From Alphaproteobacteria bacterium (GTDB taxonomy: Bacteria > Pseudomonadota > Alphaproteobacteria > Reyranellales > Reyranellaceae), in contig VGCZ01000007.1 in NCBI GenBank assembly GCA_016869975.1, positions 62,001-126,000 of the forward strand: 64,000 nucleotides of DNA, given 5' to 3'. Within the stretch, counting starts at the first letter, position 1, and every line of letters starts with the position of its first letter. The notes under the pieces are model-generated. The model saw only the letters and a program-made list of their open reading frames with translations. It had not been told where the DNA came from and did not search any database. This document shows, in pieces, positions 48,682 to 57,732 of the stretch. The translations under genes were made by a program, and so were the position numbers.

Positions 48682-49854
48682 TCAGGGGTGGGCCGCGGCG
48701 CGCTCCGCCTCGGGCGTGCCGGATACGCGCGGCATCACGGGTGCGGCTGCCGGGCTGGTGAACATGGCGAGCGTTTCGCGAAGGCCGGACTCGCTCATGT
48801 CTCGGACAATGAACACGATGCGCGTCCTGCGATCCCCTCCGGGCCACTTCTTGAGCATGATAGGCGGGTGAAACACATGCTGGACGCCGTGGAACACGAG
48901 CGGGCCCTTGAGGTTGCGGATGTTTACAATCCCCTTGACCCGCAAGATGTCCGGACCTCTGAGGACAAGTAGGGCCTCGAGCCAGCCGTCGAACGCATCG
49001 CCGTCGATCGGATCGTCGACGGTCAGGCACACGGCCCGGATGTGATCGTCATGGCGGTTCGGATGATGGGCATGCGCGTGAGCCTGGCCGTTCGCTGTGG
49101 CGCCGTGATCATGCCGATGTAGGGCGCTGTCCTGCGCCTGCCCATGATGGTGGCCGCCGGCTTCGAACGCCTCGGCATTGAGCCATTTCCGCACATCGAG
49201 GCTCTTCGTGGCCGGGTTGTACAGTCCGGTATCAAAGAGCCTCGCGGGGTTGACGATGCCCCCTCGGGCCTGGATGACGGGCGCCGCCGGATTCAACGCT
49301 TTCAGGCGCTCGACGAGAGCGCCGCGGGTCTCCGAGTCGACGAGATCGGTTTTTGTGAGCAGCAGCCTGTCGGCGACCGCTGCTTGCTTTACGGACTCGA
49401 TCTGGCGGTCGAGCGTCGCCATGCCGACGGCGGCATCGACAACCGTGATGACCCCCTCCAGTCGGTAGTGCTGGGCGAGAACGGGGTCCGTCATGAGTGT
49501 GTGCAGGATCGGCGCCGGGTCGGCCAATCCAGTCGTCTCGATCACAACCCGGTCGAACCTGGTGATCTCATCGTGGGCGCGGCGATGCGCGAGCGAGCGC
49601 AGAACGTCGATGAGATCGCCCCGGATGGTGCAGCAGAGGCATCCGCTCTTCAACAGCACGAGGTCTTCCGTGGAGCTTTCAATGAGCTCGTGGTCGAGCC
49701 CGATCTCGCCGAACTCGTTGATGACAACCACGGTGTTGGACAGTTCCGGGCATTGCAGGAGGTGATTGAGGACGGTCGTTTTCCCGCTTCCGAGGAAACC
49801 CGTGAGAAGGGATACGGGGATGTTTTCGCCGGCGGTCAGCCCGGGTGTTGTCAT
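48682..49854 (-). CDS. COG0523 (CobW-type) GTPase, probable zinc metallochaperone
   Basis: A 390-aa G3E GTPase: Walker A GFLGSGKTTVLNHLL (residues 19-33), the metal motif GC72LC74C75, the GTP-binding VIETTGLADPAP and TKTD at 167-170, and the CobW C-terminal domain. A His-rich loop (residues 234-271, for example GGHHHG, HRHDHG and HAHAHHPNRHDDH) precedes the C-terminal domain and fits a metal-binding region. The start 49854 follows AGGAGG. A Zur box lies 38 bases upstream, which points to the zinc-starvation subgroup of COG0523 proteins. Confidence 0.92.
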   Translation of the reverse strand: MTTPGLTAGENIPVSLLTGFLGSGKTTVLNHLLQCPELSNTVVVINEFGEIGLDHELIESSTEDLVLLKSGCLCCTIRGDLIDVLRSLAHRRAHDEITRFDRVVIETTGLADPAPILHTLMTDPVLAQHYRLEGVITVVDAAVGMATLDRQIESVKQAAVADRLLLTKTDLVDSETRGALVERLKALNPAAPVIQARGGIVNPARLFDTGLYNPATKSLDVRKWLNAEAFEAGGHHHGQAQDSALHRHDHGATANGQAHAHAHHPNRHDDHIRAVCLTVDDPIDGDAFDGWLEALLVLRGPDILRVKGIVNIRNLKGPLVFHGVQHVFHPPIMLKKWPGGDRRTRIVFIVRDMSESGLRETLAMFTSPAAAPVMPRVSGTPEAERAAAHP

Positions 49855-49891
49855 CACGGCTTCCTCCTGCGAGCGACGATAGCTTGACAAG

Positions 49892-49908
49892 ATGTTATAA
49901 TATAACAT
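49892..49908. promoter_or_regulatory. Zur box (zinc uptake regulator operator)
   Basis: ATGTTATAATATAACAT is a perfect palindrome of 8+1+8 bases centred on 49900. It matches the known Zur operator (ATGTTATANTATAACAT). It lies 38 bases before the leftward GTPase gene and 88 bases before the rightward HisI gene and so could silence both while zinc is plentiful. A TTGACA at 49884 adjoins it. Confidence 0.9.
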
Positions 49909-49996
49909 ATCGCGATTGCGATAGACAAAAGGACTGCTGGCAGCCAGCGAGGCGATGTCGTCCCGCGTGGCGCTGTCGGTTGTCGAAGGGTCGGGC

Positions 49997-50497
49997 ATGA
50001 CAGATCAGTCCAACGGGAATTGGCGTCCGTGGCTTGCTACGCGCACCTCCATTTTCCAAGTCGAGGAGGGTCTGAGCCTTGCCCCAAAGTTCGACGCGGC
50101 GGGGCATATCCCGGTTGTGACCACGGACGCCGATACCGGCGAGGTGCTCATGATGGCGGTGATGAACGCCGAGGCCCTGGTACGAACCATCGAGACGGGT
50201 GAAGCGCACTATTGGAGCCGAAGCCGCCAGCGGATCTGGCACAAGGGCGCTACCAGTGGCCTGGTCCAACGCGTGATCGAGATGCGAGTGGACGACGATC
50301 AGGACGCAATCTGGCTCCGCGTGAAGGTCGCGGGGTCGGGCGCGAGCTGTCATGTCGGTTATCGGTCCTGCTTTTATCGCTCAGTCCCCCTTGGAATCCT
50401 GGGCGATGCGGCCGTGACGTTGCGTTTCGAGGAGCACCGAAAAGTCTTCGACCCCGACGCGGTGTACGGCGACAGCCCCAATCCCACCCAATTGTGA
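49997..50497 (+). CDS. hisI: HisI paralogue (phosphoribosyl-AMP cyclohydrolase) with an altered zinc site
   Basis: A 166-aa HisI-family protein; the enzyme opens the purine ring of phosphoribosyl-AMP in histidine synthesis and normally needs zinc. Motifs [19 protein letters not shown] and [13 protein letters not shown] are intact, keeping C118 and C125. The third zinc ligand is missing: the usual DCDxD is DDDQD, with D100 in place of Cys. With the Zur box upstream, it is likely a backup form used when zinc is short. The ATG at 49997 is used. Confidence 0.9.
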   Translation: MTDQSNGNWRPWLATRTSIFQVEEGLSLAPKFDAAGHIPVVTTDADTGEVLMMAVMNAEALVRTIETGEAHYWSRSRQRIWHKGATSGLVQRVIEMRVDDDQDAIWLRVKVAGSGASCHVGYRSCFYRSVPLGILGDAAVTLRFEEHRKVFDPDAVYGDSPNPTQL

Positions 50498-50522
50498 TCG
50501 CGGTGGTATCGAAGGAGGCGGT

Positions 50523-50750
50523 ATGCGGGCGGCAGCGCTCATCGCTGAGGCGCACGCCGGAGATGTCACGGCGGCGCATGCCCTGACCGCGCAGACCGGC
50601 GAGCGTTGGATCGCGTCTATCGCCATCGCTGAAGCCTTGGTGGGTGCGCTGCTCCAGCTCTCCCTGTACACAGCTGGCCGGCCGGACATCGCTGAGAATC
50701 TGCGTGGACTCGCGGCGGCCATCGAAGAAACGTCAACCCAGCACCACTGA
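50523..50750 (+). CDS. Small hypothetical protein in the Zur-associated rightward operon (75 aa)
   Basis: A 75-aa, largely helical protein (IAEAHAGDVTAAHALTAQTG, IASIAIAEALVGALLQLSLY). It lies 25 bases after hisI, with a GAAGGAGGC site seven bases before the ATG, and 16 bases before the alcohol dehydrogenase gene. No family is recognised. It may be a partner of its neighbours. Confidence 0.65.
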   Translation: MRAAALIAEAHAGDVTAAHALTAQTGERWIASIAIAEALVGALLQLSLYTAGRPDIAENLRGLAAAIEETSTQHH

Positions 50751-50766
50751 GACGGAACATCTCCTC

Positions 50767-51894
50767 ATGGCGATCCTGTCGTATCTCACCACAACGCACT
50801 TTGATTTCGGGGCGATCGCGTTACTGACCAAGGAACTCGAGCGCCTCTCGATCGCGCGTCCGTTCGTCGTGACGGACAAGGGCGTGCGCGGTGCCGGCGT
50901 GCTTGACCGTGCGATGTCTGGGTATAGCCCGTCCGACGCGCTACCGGTGTTCGACGAGACGCCCGCCAACCCGACCGAAGACGCGGTGATGGACGCTCTC
51001 GCCCTCTATCGCTCGCATGGTTGTGATGGTGTTGTCTGTGTCGGCGGCGGATCGGCCATGGATCTCGGCAAGGCGGTCGCACTCCTGGCGGGCAGTGGCG
51101 GACCGCTTTCGCGATTTGATCCGGCGAAGGGGGGATCGCGGCTGATCGATCAGGTCGCGCCGGTTGTCGCTATTCCCACAACGGCCGGGACCGGCAGCGA
51201 AGTCTCGATCGGCTTCGTCATCAACATGCGGGAGGGTCGCAAGCTGACGTTTGCCAGCCCGAAACTGGTGCCGCGAGTCGCCATCTGCGATCCCGAATTG
51301 ACCCTCGGCCTTCCGGCGCTCTTGACCGCCGCGACGGGCATGGATGCTGTCACTCACTGCATCGAGGCGATCCTGTCGCCGGTCGTCAATCCGCCTGCCG
51401 AAGGGATCGCGCTCGATGGTCTTTGGCGGGCGTGGCGCCATCTTCCCCGGGCTGTCGCCGACGGAAGTGACCGCGAGGCGCGCTGGCACATGATGATGGC
51501 GTCGACAGAGGGCGCTCTTGCCTTCGTGAAGGGCCTCGGTGCCGTCCACGCGATGAGCCATGCGGCTGGTCGTCTTCAGACCCCGAGACTACACCACGGA
51601 ACCCTGAACGCCGTGACCTTGCCGGCCGTACTGCGGTTCAACGCCGACACATCGCGCGAGAAGTTTGAGCGTATCGCCATGGCCATCGGTTTGGCGCCTC
51701 GCGCGGATCTGGCCGAGGCCGTCACGATGATGAACCGCTCGATAGGCTTGCCGGCCGGTCTCGCGGAGATGGGCGTATCTGCGGAGATGATCGATGGCTT
51801 GGCTGAGTTCGCGACGCGTGATCTCGCCAGTCGCACCAATCCGCGTCCAGTCACGCGGGCCGACTACACCGAGCTATTTCACCAGGCGCTATAG
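50767..51894 (+). CDS. Iron-containing alcohol dehydrogenase (group III)
   Basis: A 375-aa protein of the iron-type dehydrogenase family. NAD-binding and family motifs are VCVGGGSAMDLGKAVAL, IPTTAGTGSEVSIGFVI and ATGMDAVTHCIEAILS (ligand Asp and His), then GAVHAMSHAAG and LHHGTLNAV with further His ligands. Substrate unknown; alcohols, aldehydes or maleylacetate are used by relatives. As an iron enzyme in a Zur-controlled operon it could take over from a zinc alcohol dehydrogenase such as that at 21371-22423. Confidence 0.88.
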   Translation: MAILSYLTTTHFDFGAIALLTKELERLSIARPFVVTDKGVRGAGVLDRAMSGYSPSDALPVFDETPANPTEDAVMDALALYRSHGCDGVVCVGGGSAMDLGKAVALLAGSGGPLSRFDPAKGGSRLIDQVAPVVAIPTTAGTGSEVSIGFVINMREGRKLTFASPKLVPRVAICDPELTLGLPALLTAATGMDAVTHCIEAILSPVVNPPAEGIALDGLWRAWRHLPRAVADGSDREARWHMMMASTEGALAFVKGLGAVHAMSHAAGRLQTPRLHHGTLNAVTLPAVLRFNADTSREKFERIAMAIGLAPRADLAEAVTMMNRSIGLPAGLAEMGVSAEMIDGLAEFATRDLASRTNPRPVTRADYTELFHQAL

Positions 51895-52003
51895 CTGTTG
51901 ATCGTAGGCGGCGGCGAACGCCTGTAGGCTGAAAACGATCGATCGGCGTCCATGCTGTTTTGCTAGAGCGACGCGGCCCGAATGGCTTTGAATCCCGCGT
52001 CGG

Positions 52004-53110
52004 CTACAACCGTCCCAACGCCGCGAACTTGTCGACGACAGCCTGTACTGCGCGCTCCTGATGCGTGTGCAAGGCCTGGCCGGGGACCTTCGACCAGGCC
52101 GGCTCGAAGGGATCGGCAACGCCGGCGTTGGCACCGCTCATGCGCTCGATGGTGGCGAGCGCCAGATAGGGCACCGAGACAGGGGCGTAGCCGCCCTCAT
52201 GGGTCATCACCAGCCGGCCGCCACAGAACTCGTCGGCGATCGCCATCATGCGCGCCGTCATCTCCCGATAGCTGCCGGGGTGCAGCATCATGCGGCCCAG
52301 CGGATCGTGATTGCCGGCGTCGAAGCCGCTGGAGATGAACAGCAGCTCGGGCTTGAAGCGGCGCAGCGCCGGCATCACGACGCGATCGAAGGCGTGCAGG
52401 TACGCGCCGTGGCCCGAGCCCGCCGGCAGCGGGATGTTGATGTTGAAGCCCGCGCCGACGCCGTCGCCGGTTTCGTCGACATCGCCGGAGGTGACGGGGA
52501 AGAGTCGCTCCTGGTGCAGCGAGATAGTCAGCGCGCGCGGATCGCGCCAGAACGCCTGCTGCGTGCCGTTGCCGTGATGCACGTCCCAGTCGACATAGGC
52601 GATGCGCTTGAGGCCGCGCTTTTCCAGCGCGTGCATGCCGGCGATCGCGCCATTGCAGAGGTAGCAGAAGCCCATGCCGACATCGCGCTCGGCGTGGTGG
52701 CCGGGCGGGCGGATCAGGGCGTAGACGTTGCGCACCTTGCCGTCGAGCACGGCGTCGACCGCCTCGATGGCGCCGCCGGCGGCGAGCCGGGCGATCTGGT
52801 AGGTGCCGGGACCCACGCGGGTGCGCGGGCCGACCTCGCCATAGACCTGCGTCTCGGCTGCCTTCAGGCGCTCGATATAGGCGGCGTCGTGCACGCGCAG
52901 GATCTCGGCCTCAGTGGCCGGGCGCGCGGCGATCGGCGTGAGGCGCGCAAGGAGACCGCTGACCTCGAGCAGGTTCTTGATGCGCCGCTTGGTCTCCGGC
53001 GATTCGAAGCTGGGGAAGGGCTCGAACAGCGCCTCGGGCGGATAGGTCGCGGCAATGTTGACGCTGTCGTGCCAGACGAAGCGCTCGTCCCAGACGAAAC
53101 CGGTGACCAT
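52004..53110 (-). CDS. Histone-deacetylase-like amidohydrolase
   Basis: A 368-aa class II HDAC/acetylpolyamine amidohydrolase-type zinc enzyme: IRPPGHHAERDVGMGFCYLC (catalytic His pair), RIAYVDWDVHHGNGTQQAF (Asp and His zinc ligands), LLFISSGFDAGNHDPLGRM (zinc Asp) and MTHEGGYAPVS with the transition-state aromatic residue. Bacterial relatives deacetylate polyamines or other small amides. It lies 5 bp after bamE on the same strand; the link looks positional only. Confidence 0.9.
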   Translation of the reverse strand: MVTGFVWDERFVWHDSVNIAATYPPEALFEPFPSFESPETKRRIKNLLEVSGLLARLTPIAARPATEAEILRVHDAAYIERLKAAETQVYGEVGPRTRVGPGTYQIARLAAGGAIEAVDAVLDGKVRNVYALIRPPGHHAERDVGMGFCYLCNGAIAGMHALEKRGLKRIAYVDWDVHHGNGTQQAFWRDPRALTISLHQERLFPVTSGDVDETGDGVGAGFNINIPLPAGSGHGAYLHAFDRVVMPALRRFKPELLFISSGFDAGNHDPLGRMMLHPGSYREMTARMMAIADEFCGGRLVMTHEGGYAPVSVPYLALATIERMSGANAGVADPFEPAWSKVPGQALHTHQERAVQAVVDKFAALGRL

Positions 53111-53115
53111 GCGGG

Positions 53116-53589
53116 CTAGAAGTCGCCGCTGGGGCCGGCCGCGCCGGGTACCTGCTTCTTCGGCGCGCTGAACTTGCCGACGTTGCCCAGGAGCTGCTCG
53201 AGGACGGTGAGCTCCTTGCCTGATGTCGGCGTCCGGCGCGCCACCATGTCGACTTCCTTGCCGTCCTTCAGCTCGTACTGCTTGATCTCGCGCACGCGGC
53301 GGTCGCCGCCGAAGCTGACGGCGACCACGCGCTGCTCCAGAATGCGCGGCGCCAGGAAGGCGGTGGTCTCGTTCTTGGTCGAGATGTAGTACCAGACCTC
53401 GTCGCCGAAGGTGGCGATGGTCGAGGGGCTGCCCATCAGGCGCAGCACGTCGTCGCGACCTTGGCTGCCGACCTCCAGCTTCTCGACTGTGCCCGGCAGC
53501 GGCTGGTGGCCGCGCTGGTCGACGATCTGGCCGCAGGCGGCGGCCAGCAGCGCCACGCAGAGCGTCGCGGCGATCTGACGAAGCTTCAT
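53116..53589 (-). CDS. bamE: Outer membrane assembly lipoprotein BamE
   Basis: A 157-aa lipoprotein with lipobox LLAAAC (cysteine at residue 19) and the SmpA/OmlA fold: VEKLEVGSQGRDDVLRLMGS, PSTIATFGDEVWYYISTKN, FGGDRRVREIKQYELKDGK. It helps the BAM complex fold outer membrane proteins. It is divergent from the cytochrome chaperone gene, the usual alphaproteobacterial arrangement. Confidence 0.93.
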   Translation of the reverse strand: MKLRQIAATLCVALLAAACGQIVDQRGHQPLPGTVEKLEVGSQGRDDVLRLMGSPSTIATFGDEVWYYISTKNETTAFLAPRILEQRVVAVSFGGDRRVREIKQYELKDGKEVDMVARRTPTSGKELTVLEQLLGNVGKFSAPKKQVPGAAGPSGDF

Positions 53590-53703
53590 CGGCTTGAACC
53601 CCTTGACGGGCTGTCCTAAACGACCGGGGCGAGGGGGCCGGTCGTCGTCAAATTGCCGACGCGGTGCGGACCTGTCAAATCCCGCGATGGGAGCGAAAGG
53701 GCG

Positions 53704-54243
53704 ATGTTCGGTGTTTTTCGCCGCCGGGCGCAGTCACGGCAAAGCCTCGCCGCGCTCTACGCCGCGCTGGCGACTCAGGCGCGCTCGCCGGCCTTTTATG
53801 CCGAGCTCGGCGTGCCCGACACCGTCGATGGCCGCTTCGACCTGCTGGTGCTGCACGCGTGGCTGGTGATGCAACGCCTCGACGAGGAGCCAGAGAGCGG
53901 ACCGCTGAAGCAGGATCTGTTCGACACCATGTTCGACCATCTCGATCTGACGGTGCGCGAGATGGGTGCGCAGGATCTCGGCGTCGGCCGGCGCATCAAG
54001 CGCATGGCCGAGGGCTTCCAGGGCCGCGCCAGCGCCTTCCGCGAGGCCTGGCTGGCGGGCAATGAGGCGGCGTTGCGCGAGGCCTTGCGGCGCAACGTCT
54101 TCGGCAAGGCCAGCGCCGCGGACGACAGTGTTGCAAATTTGTCACACTATATCGGCGCAACGATGGCATGTCTGAAGAAAGCCGACCTGACCGCGCTCCT
54201 CGCCGGGCGGATCGCCTGGCCGACGCCCGGGAGCAGCGCATGA
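53704..54243 (+). CDS. Ubiquinol-cytochrome c chaperone family protein (CBP3-like)
   Basis: A 179-aa protein with FDLLVLHAWLVMQRLDEE, LKQDLFDTMFDHLDLTVREM and LGVGRRIKRMAEGFQGRA, the CBP3-type chaperone for assembly of the cytochrome bc1 complex. The ATG at 53704 gives the normal MFGVFRRR start. It overlaps yceD by four bases. Confidence 0.92.
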   Translation: MFGVFRRRAQSRQSLAALYAALATQARSPAFYAELGVPDTVDGRFDLLVLHAWLVMQRLDEEPESGPLKQDLFDTMFDHLDLTVREMGAQDLGVGRRIKRMAEGFQGRASAFREAWLAGNEAALREALRRNVFGKASAADDSVANLSHYIGATMACLKKADLTALLAGRIAWPTPGSSA

Positions 54244-54752
54244 CCGCCCCGCCGGAAGAGCTCAGCCGCATCGTCCGCCTCGATCGTGTGCCGGCGCGCG
54301 GCGTGACGATCGACGTCACCGCCACCGAGGCGGAGCGCGCCGCCCTGGCCCGTCGCTTCGAGCTGCTCGAGCTGCCGGCGCTGAAGGCCGAGGTCATGGT
54401 GCGGCCCGGGTTGGGCGGCGTCTGGAGCGTGACTGGGCGGCTCAGCGCCGACGTGGTGCAGGCCTGTGTCGTCACCCTCGATCCGGTGGCCCAGTCGATC
54501 GACGAGGCCATTGACCTGCGTTTCGCTGCCGACGCCAAAGCCACCGCCGACGATCCGGAGGCGCCCGAGCCGCTCGAGGGTGACACGATCGATGTCGGCG
54601 CCATCGTCGCCGATCACCTGTCGCTGGCGCTTGATCCCTTCCCGCGGGCGCCGGGCGCGACATACGAGCCCGCCCCCGAGCCGGCCGACACCAAGCCCAA
54701 CCCCTTCGCCGCCCTGGAGGGGCTCAAGGGGCGGCTCAAGGGCGAGGCGTAA
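54240..54752 (+). CDS. yceD: YceD family protein (DUF177)
   Basis: A 170-aa YceD protein (VTATEAERAALARRFELLEL, VRPGLGGVWSVTGRLSADV, QACVVTLDPVAQSIDEAIDL). YceD is usually located next to rpmF and is linked to ribosomal RNA accumulation. The ATG overlaps the preceding stop (ATGA). It precedes rpmF by 112 bp. Confidence 0.92.
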   Translation: MTAPPEELSRIVRLDRVPARGVTIDVTATEAERAALARRFELLELPALKAEVMVRPGLGGVWSVTGRLSADVVQACVVTLDPVAQSIDEAIDLRFAADAKATADDPEAPEPLEGDTIDVGAIVADHLSLALDPFPRAPGATYEPAPEPADTKPNPFAALEGLKGRLKGEA

Positions 54753-54864
54753 GGGCGGCAAAGCGCTTGCCGCACTGTCACAATTTGGCTAGGAAAGCGC
54801 CCTCGCGACCTGCCCCCGGATTGTCGAGGCTGGCGCCCAAGCGCTGGTCGGCACGGAGTTTCAA

Positions 54865-55050
54865 ATGGCTGTTCCCAAGAAGAAGGTGAGCCCGTCTCGC
54901 CGCAACATGCGCCGGTCGCATCATGCGCTCGAAGGCCAGGCGTTCGTGGAGTGCGCCAATTGCGGCGAGTTGATGCGTCCGCATCACGTCTGCCAGGCCT
55001 GCGGCTACTACCGCAAGCGTGAGGTCGTCGCGAAGGCGGCCAACGGCTGA
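54865..55050 (+). CDS. rpmF: Large ribosomal subunit protein bL32
   Basis: A 61-aa protein: [38 protein letters not shown] and [10 protein letters not shown]. It has the CxxC and CxxC pairs of the zinc-binding (C+) form. Typical yceD-rpmF-plsX-fabH order. Confidence 0.97.
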   Translation: MAVPKKKVSPSRRNMRRSHHALEGQAFVECANCGELMRPHHVCQACGYYRKREVVAKAANG

Positions 55051-55072
55051 TCCCCGGGCCGCGAGGGCCGAC

Positions 55073-56149
55073 GTGACGCGAAAGATCGTCATCGCGCTCG
55101 ACGGCATGGGCGGCGATATGGCGCCGGACATGGTCGTCCGTGGCGCCGGAATCGCCCGCGAACGGCACCCTGACGTCACCTTTCGGCTCTACGGCCCGGC
55201 CGCTCGGCTGGCCGAGCTTGTCAAGCGCGTGCGCTGGCTCGGCGATTGCTGCGAGATCGTGGCGGCCGAGGATGTCGTCACCAACGACGACACACCCAAG
55301 GTGGCACTGCGCAAGCGCCGGACGTCGAGCATGGGCATGGCGCTCGACGCCGTCGCCGACGGCCAGGCCGACTGCATCGTCTCGGCCGGCAACACCGGCG
55401 CCCTGCTGGCCTCGGCCACCGTGATGCTGCGCACCCTGCCGGGCATCCGCCGGCCTGCGCTGTCGTCGCTGCTGCCGACCATGCGCGGCGAGACGGTCAT
55501 GCTGGATCTCGGCGCCAACATGCAGTGCGACGCCAACAACCTCGCCGAATTCGCCGTCATGGGCTCGGTCTTCGCCCGCACCGTGCTCGGCCTCGACCAG
55601 CCCAGAGTGGGCCTGCTGAACGTCGGGTCGGAGGAGGGCAAGGGCAACGAGACCTTGCGCGACGCCGCGGCCATGCTGAAGACCGAGGGCTCGCCGGTTC
55701 ACTTCCACGGCTTCATCGAGGGCAACGATATCGGCGCCGGCACGGCCGATGTAGTGGTCACCGACGGCTTCACCGGCAACGTGGCGCTCAAGGCCATCGA
55801 AGGTACCGCCAAGCTCTATACCGGCTTCGTGCGCGACGCCTTCAAGACCTCGACCTTCGCCAAGCTGGGCTATCTGCTGGCCTCGGGCGCCTGGACCAAG
55901 CTGCGCAAGCGCGTCGACCCCCGGCGCTACAACGGAGGCGTCTTCCTCGGCGTCAACGGCGTGTGCGTGAAGAGCCACGGCGGCACCGACGCCTTGGGCT
56001 TCGCCTACGCCATCGGGGTCGCCGTTGATCTTGTGAAATACAATTTGAACGACAAGGTCGTAGGCGATCTCAAGAAGCTGCGCGAGATTGTGGCCGCCGA
56101 AGAGGCCGAGCCTGTGGTGGCGGTGGCCGGAGGAACGGGCGCGCCATGA
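55073..56149 (+). CDS. plsX: Phosphate acyltransferase PlsX
   Basis: A 358-aa enzyme that makes acyl-phosphate from acyl-ACP for phospholipid synthesis. Motifs include [60 protein letters not shown], and the C-terminal [20 protein letters not shown]. The GTG at 55073 is used, since the frame upstream of it overlaps rpmF. It overlaps fabH by four bases. Confidence 0.95.
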   Translation: MTRKIVIALDGMGGDMAPDMVVRGAGIARERHPDVTFRLYGPAARLAELVKRVRWLGDCCEIVAAEDVVTNDDTPKVALRKRRTSSMGMALDAVADGQADCIVSAGNTGALLASATVMLRTLPGIRRPALSSLLPTMRGETVMLDLGANMQCDANNLAEFAVMGSVFARTVLGLDQPRVGLLNVGSEEGKGNETLRDAAAMLKTEGSPVHFHGFIEGNDIGAGTADVVVTDGFTGNVALKAIEGTAKLYTGFVRDAFKTSTFAKLGYLLASGAWTKLRKRVDPRRYNGGVFLGVNGVCVKSHGGTDALGFAYAIGVAVDLVKYNLNDKVVGDLKKLREIVAAEEAEPVVAVAGGTGAP

Positions 56150-57117
56150 TCCGGTCGATCGTCGAGGCTTGCGGGGCGTACCTGCCCGAACGCGTCATGA
56201 CCAACGAGGAGCTGGCGCGCAAGGTCGACACCTCCGACGAATGGATCGTCCAGCGTACCGGCATCCACTCGCGCCACATCGCCGCCGAGGGTGAGTTCAC
56301 CTCGCACCTCGCGATCAAGGCCGCCGACCAGGCGCTGAGCCGCGCTGGCATGAAGGCGGCGGATCTCGACTTGATCGTGCTGGCAACCGCGACGCCGGAC
56401 CAGACCTTCCCGGCGACCGCGACCAAGGTGCAGGCCACGCTCGGCATGCATCGCGGCGCGGCCTTCGACGTCCAGGCCGTTTGCTCGGGCTTCATCTACG
56501 CGCTGTCGGTCGCCGACACCATGATCAAGGGTGGCATGGCTGGCTCGGCGCTGGTCATCGGCGCTGAGACATTCTCGCGCATCCTCGACTGGAGCGACCG
56601 CGGCACCTGCGTGCTGTTCGGCGACGGCGCCGGCGCCGTGGTGCTCAAGGCCGGCGAGGGAAAGGGCACCGCCCAGGATCGCGGCATCCTCGGCAACGCC
56701 GTGCATTCCGACGGGCGCTACCACGACCTGCTCTATGTCGATGGTGGCCCCTCGACCACGGGCACGGCGGGCTTCCTGCGCATGCAGGGCCGCGAGGTCT
56801 TCAAGCACGCCGTGACCAACTTGGCGTCGGTGGTCGGCGAGACCATGGGCAAGGTGGGCCTGGAGGCCAAGGACATCGACTGGCTGATCCCGCACCAGGC
56901 CAACAAGCGCATCATCGACGGCACCGGCAAGAAGCTTGGCCTGTCGGCCGACAAGGTCGTTGTCACCGTCGACCGCCATGCCAATACCTCGGCGGCGTCG
57001 ATCCCGCTGGCCCTGGAGGTCGCCGTCTCGGACGGCCGGGTCAAACGCGGCGACCTTCTGCTGCTCGAGGCCATGGGTGGCGGCCTGACCTGGGGCGCCA
57101 GCCTGGTTCGCTGGTAG
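56146..57117 (+). CDS. fabH: Beta-ketoacyl-ACP synthase III
   Basis: A 323-aa KAS III that starts fatty acid synthesis from acetyl-CoA and malonyl-ACP. The catalytic triad is C113 (VQAVC113SGFIYAL), H250 (LIPH250QANKRII) and N280 (DRHAN280TSAAS). Length and motifs are standard. A terminator follows within 60 bp. Confidence 0.97.
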   Translation: MIRSIVEACGAYLPERVMTNEELARKVDTSDEWIVQRTGIHSRHIAAEGEFTSHLAIKAADQALSRAGMKAADLDLIVLATATPDQTFPATATKVQATLGMHRGAAFDVQAVCSGFIYALSVADTMIKGGMAGSALVIGAETFSRILDWSDRGTCVLFGDGAGAVVLKAGEGKGTAQDRGILGNAVHSDGRYHDLLYVDGGPSTTGTAGFLRMQGREVFKHAVTNLASVVGETMGKVGLEAKDIDWLIPHQANKRIIDGTGKKLGLSADKVVVTVDRHANTSAASIPLALEVAVSDGRVKRGDLLLLEAMGGGLTWGASLVRW

Positions 57118-57169
57118 CCTCAAAAGAGGGGGCGAAGTGAGCCTCGCATTGTGAAAAAATTTACTTAAT

Positions 57170-57193
57170 GCCTCACATTAAGTGAGGCTTTTT
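57170..57193 (+). terminator. Rho-independent terminator after fabH
   Basis: A 7-bp stem (GCCTCAC / GTGAGGC) with loop ATTAA and a run of five T lies 53 bp after the fabH stop. Its AT-rich surroundings stand out from the rest of the window. Confidence 0.8.
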
Positions 57194-57352
57194 GGCAACA
57201 CGTGATGTAAATTTGTCACTTTAGCGGTAATTTCTAAATCACGGTTTTCGTTGCGCTTATTGCCGGCGGGAATACGCCTTTTTCATCGCGCGACACGTGA
57301 ATCCCGCCCCTAATCCCGCCGTAATTTCAATACTTAAGGTCATGTTGTGAGG

Positions 57353-57381
57353 TTGACCGCGAACCCTTCTTACACTATGGT
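57353..57381 (+). promoter_or_regulatory. Candidate promoter of ihfA
   Basis: TTGACC at 57353-57358 and TATGGT at 57376-57381 are 17 bases apart, 25 bases before the ihfA ATG. The region 57194-57352 before it is AT-rich with no gene. Confidence 0.55.
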
Positions 57382-57405
57382 TTAAGAGGGGAAGAGGAAT
57401 GCTGA

Positions 57406-57732
57406 ATGGATCAACGGACAATCACTCGAGCTGATCTTAGCGAGTCGGTGTTCCAGGAAGTCGGTCTGTCCCGTAACGAGTCGGCCGATCTGGTCGAGGA
57501 TATCCTCGGTGAGATTGCCGACGCGCTCGCCCGTGGCGAGACGGTTAAGATTTCGTCTTTTGGGAGCTTTTCGGTCCGCGACAAGGGTCAACGGGTGGGG
57601 CGTAATCCAAAAACTGGACAGGAAGTTCCAATCCTGCCACGGCGTGTCCTCGTCTTCCGCGCGTCTACCGTGCTCAAAGCACGCATCAATAATCTGCCAA
57701 TGACAAGCAATGATGATGTGGAAGGTGAATGA
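57406..57732 (+). CDS. ihfA: Integration host factor alpha subunit
   Basis: A 108-aa DNA-bending protein: [40 protein letters not shown] and [20 protein letters not shown], which contains the DNA-intercalating Pro region. Forms a heterodimer with IhfB. Followed by a MerR-type gene (ATGA overlap), the usual arrangement in this group. Confidence 0.96.
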   Translation: MDQRTITRADLSESVFQEVGLSRNESADLVEDILGEIADALARGETVKISSFGSFSVRDKGQRVGRNPKTGQEVPILPRRVLVFRASTVLKARINNLPMTSNDDVEGE

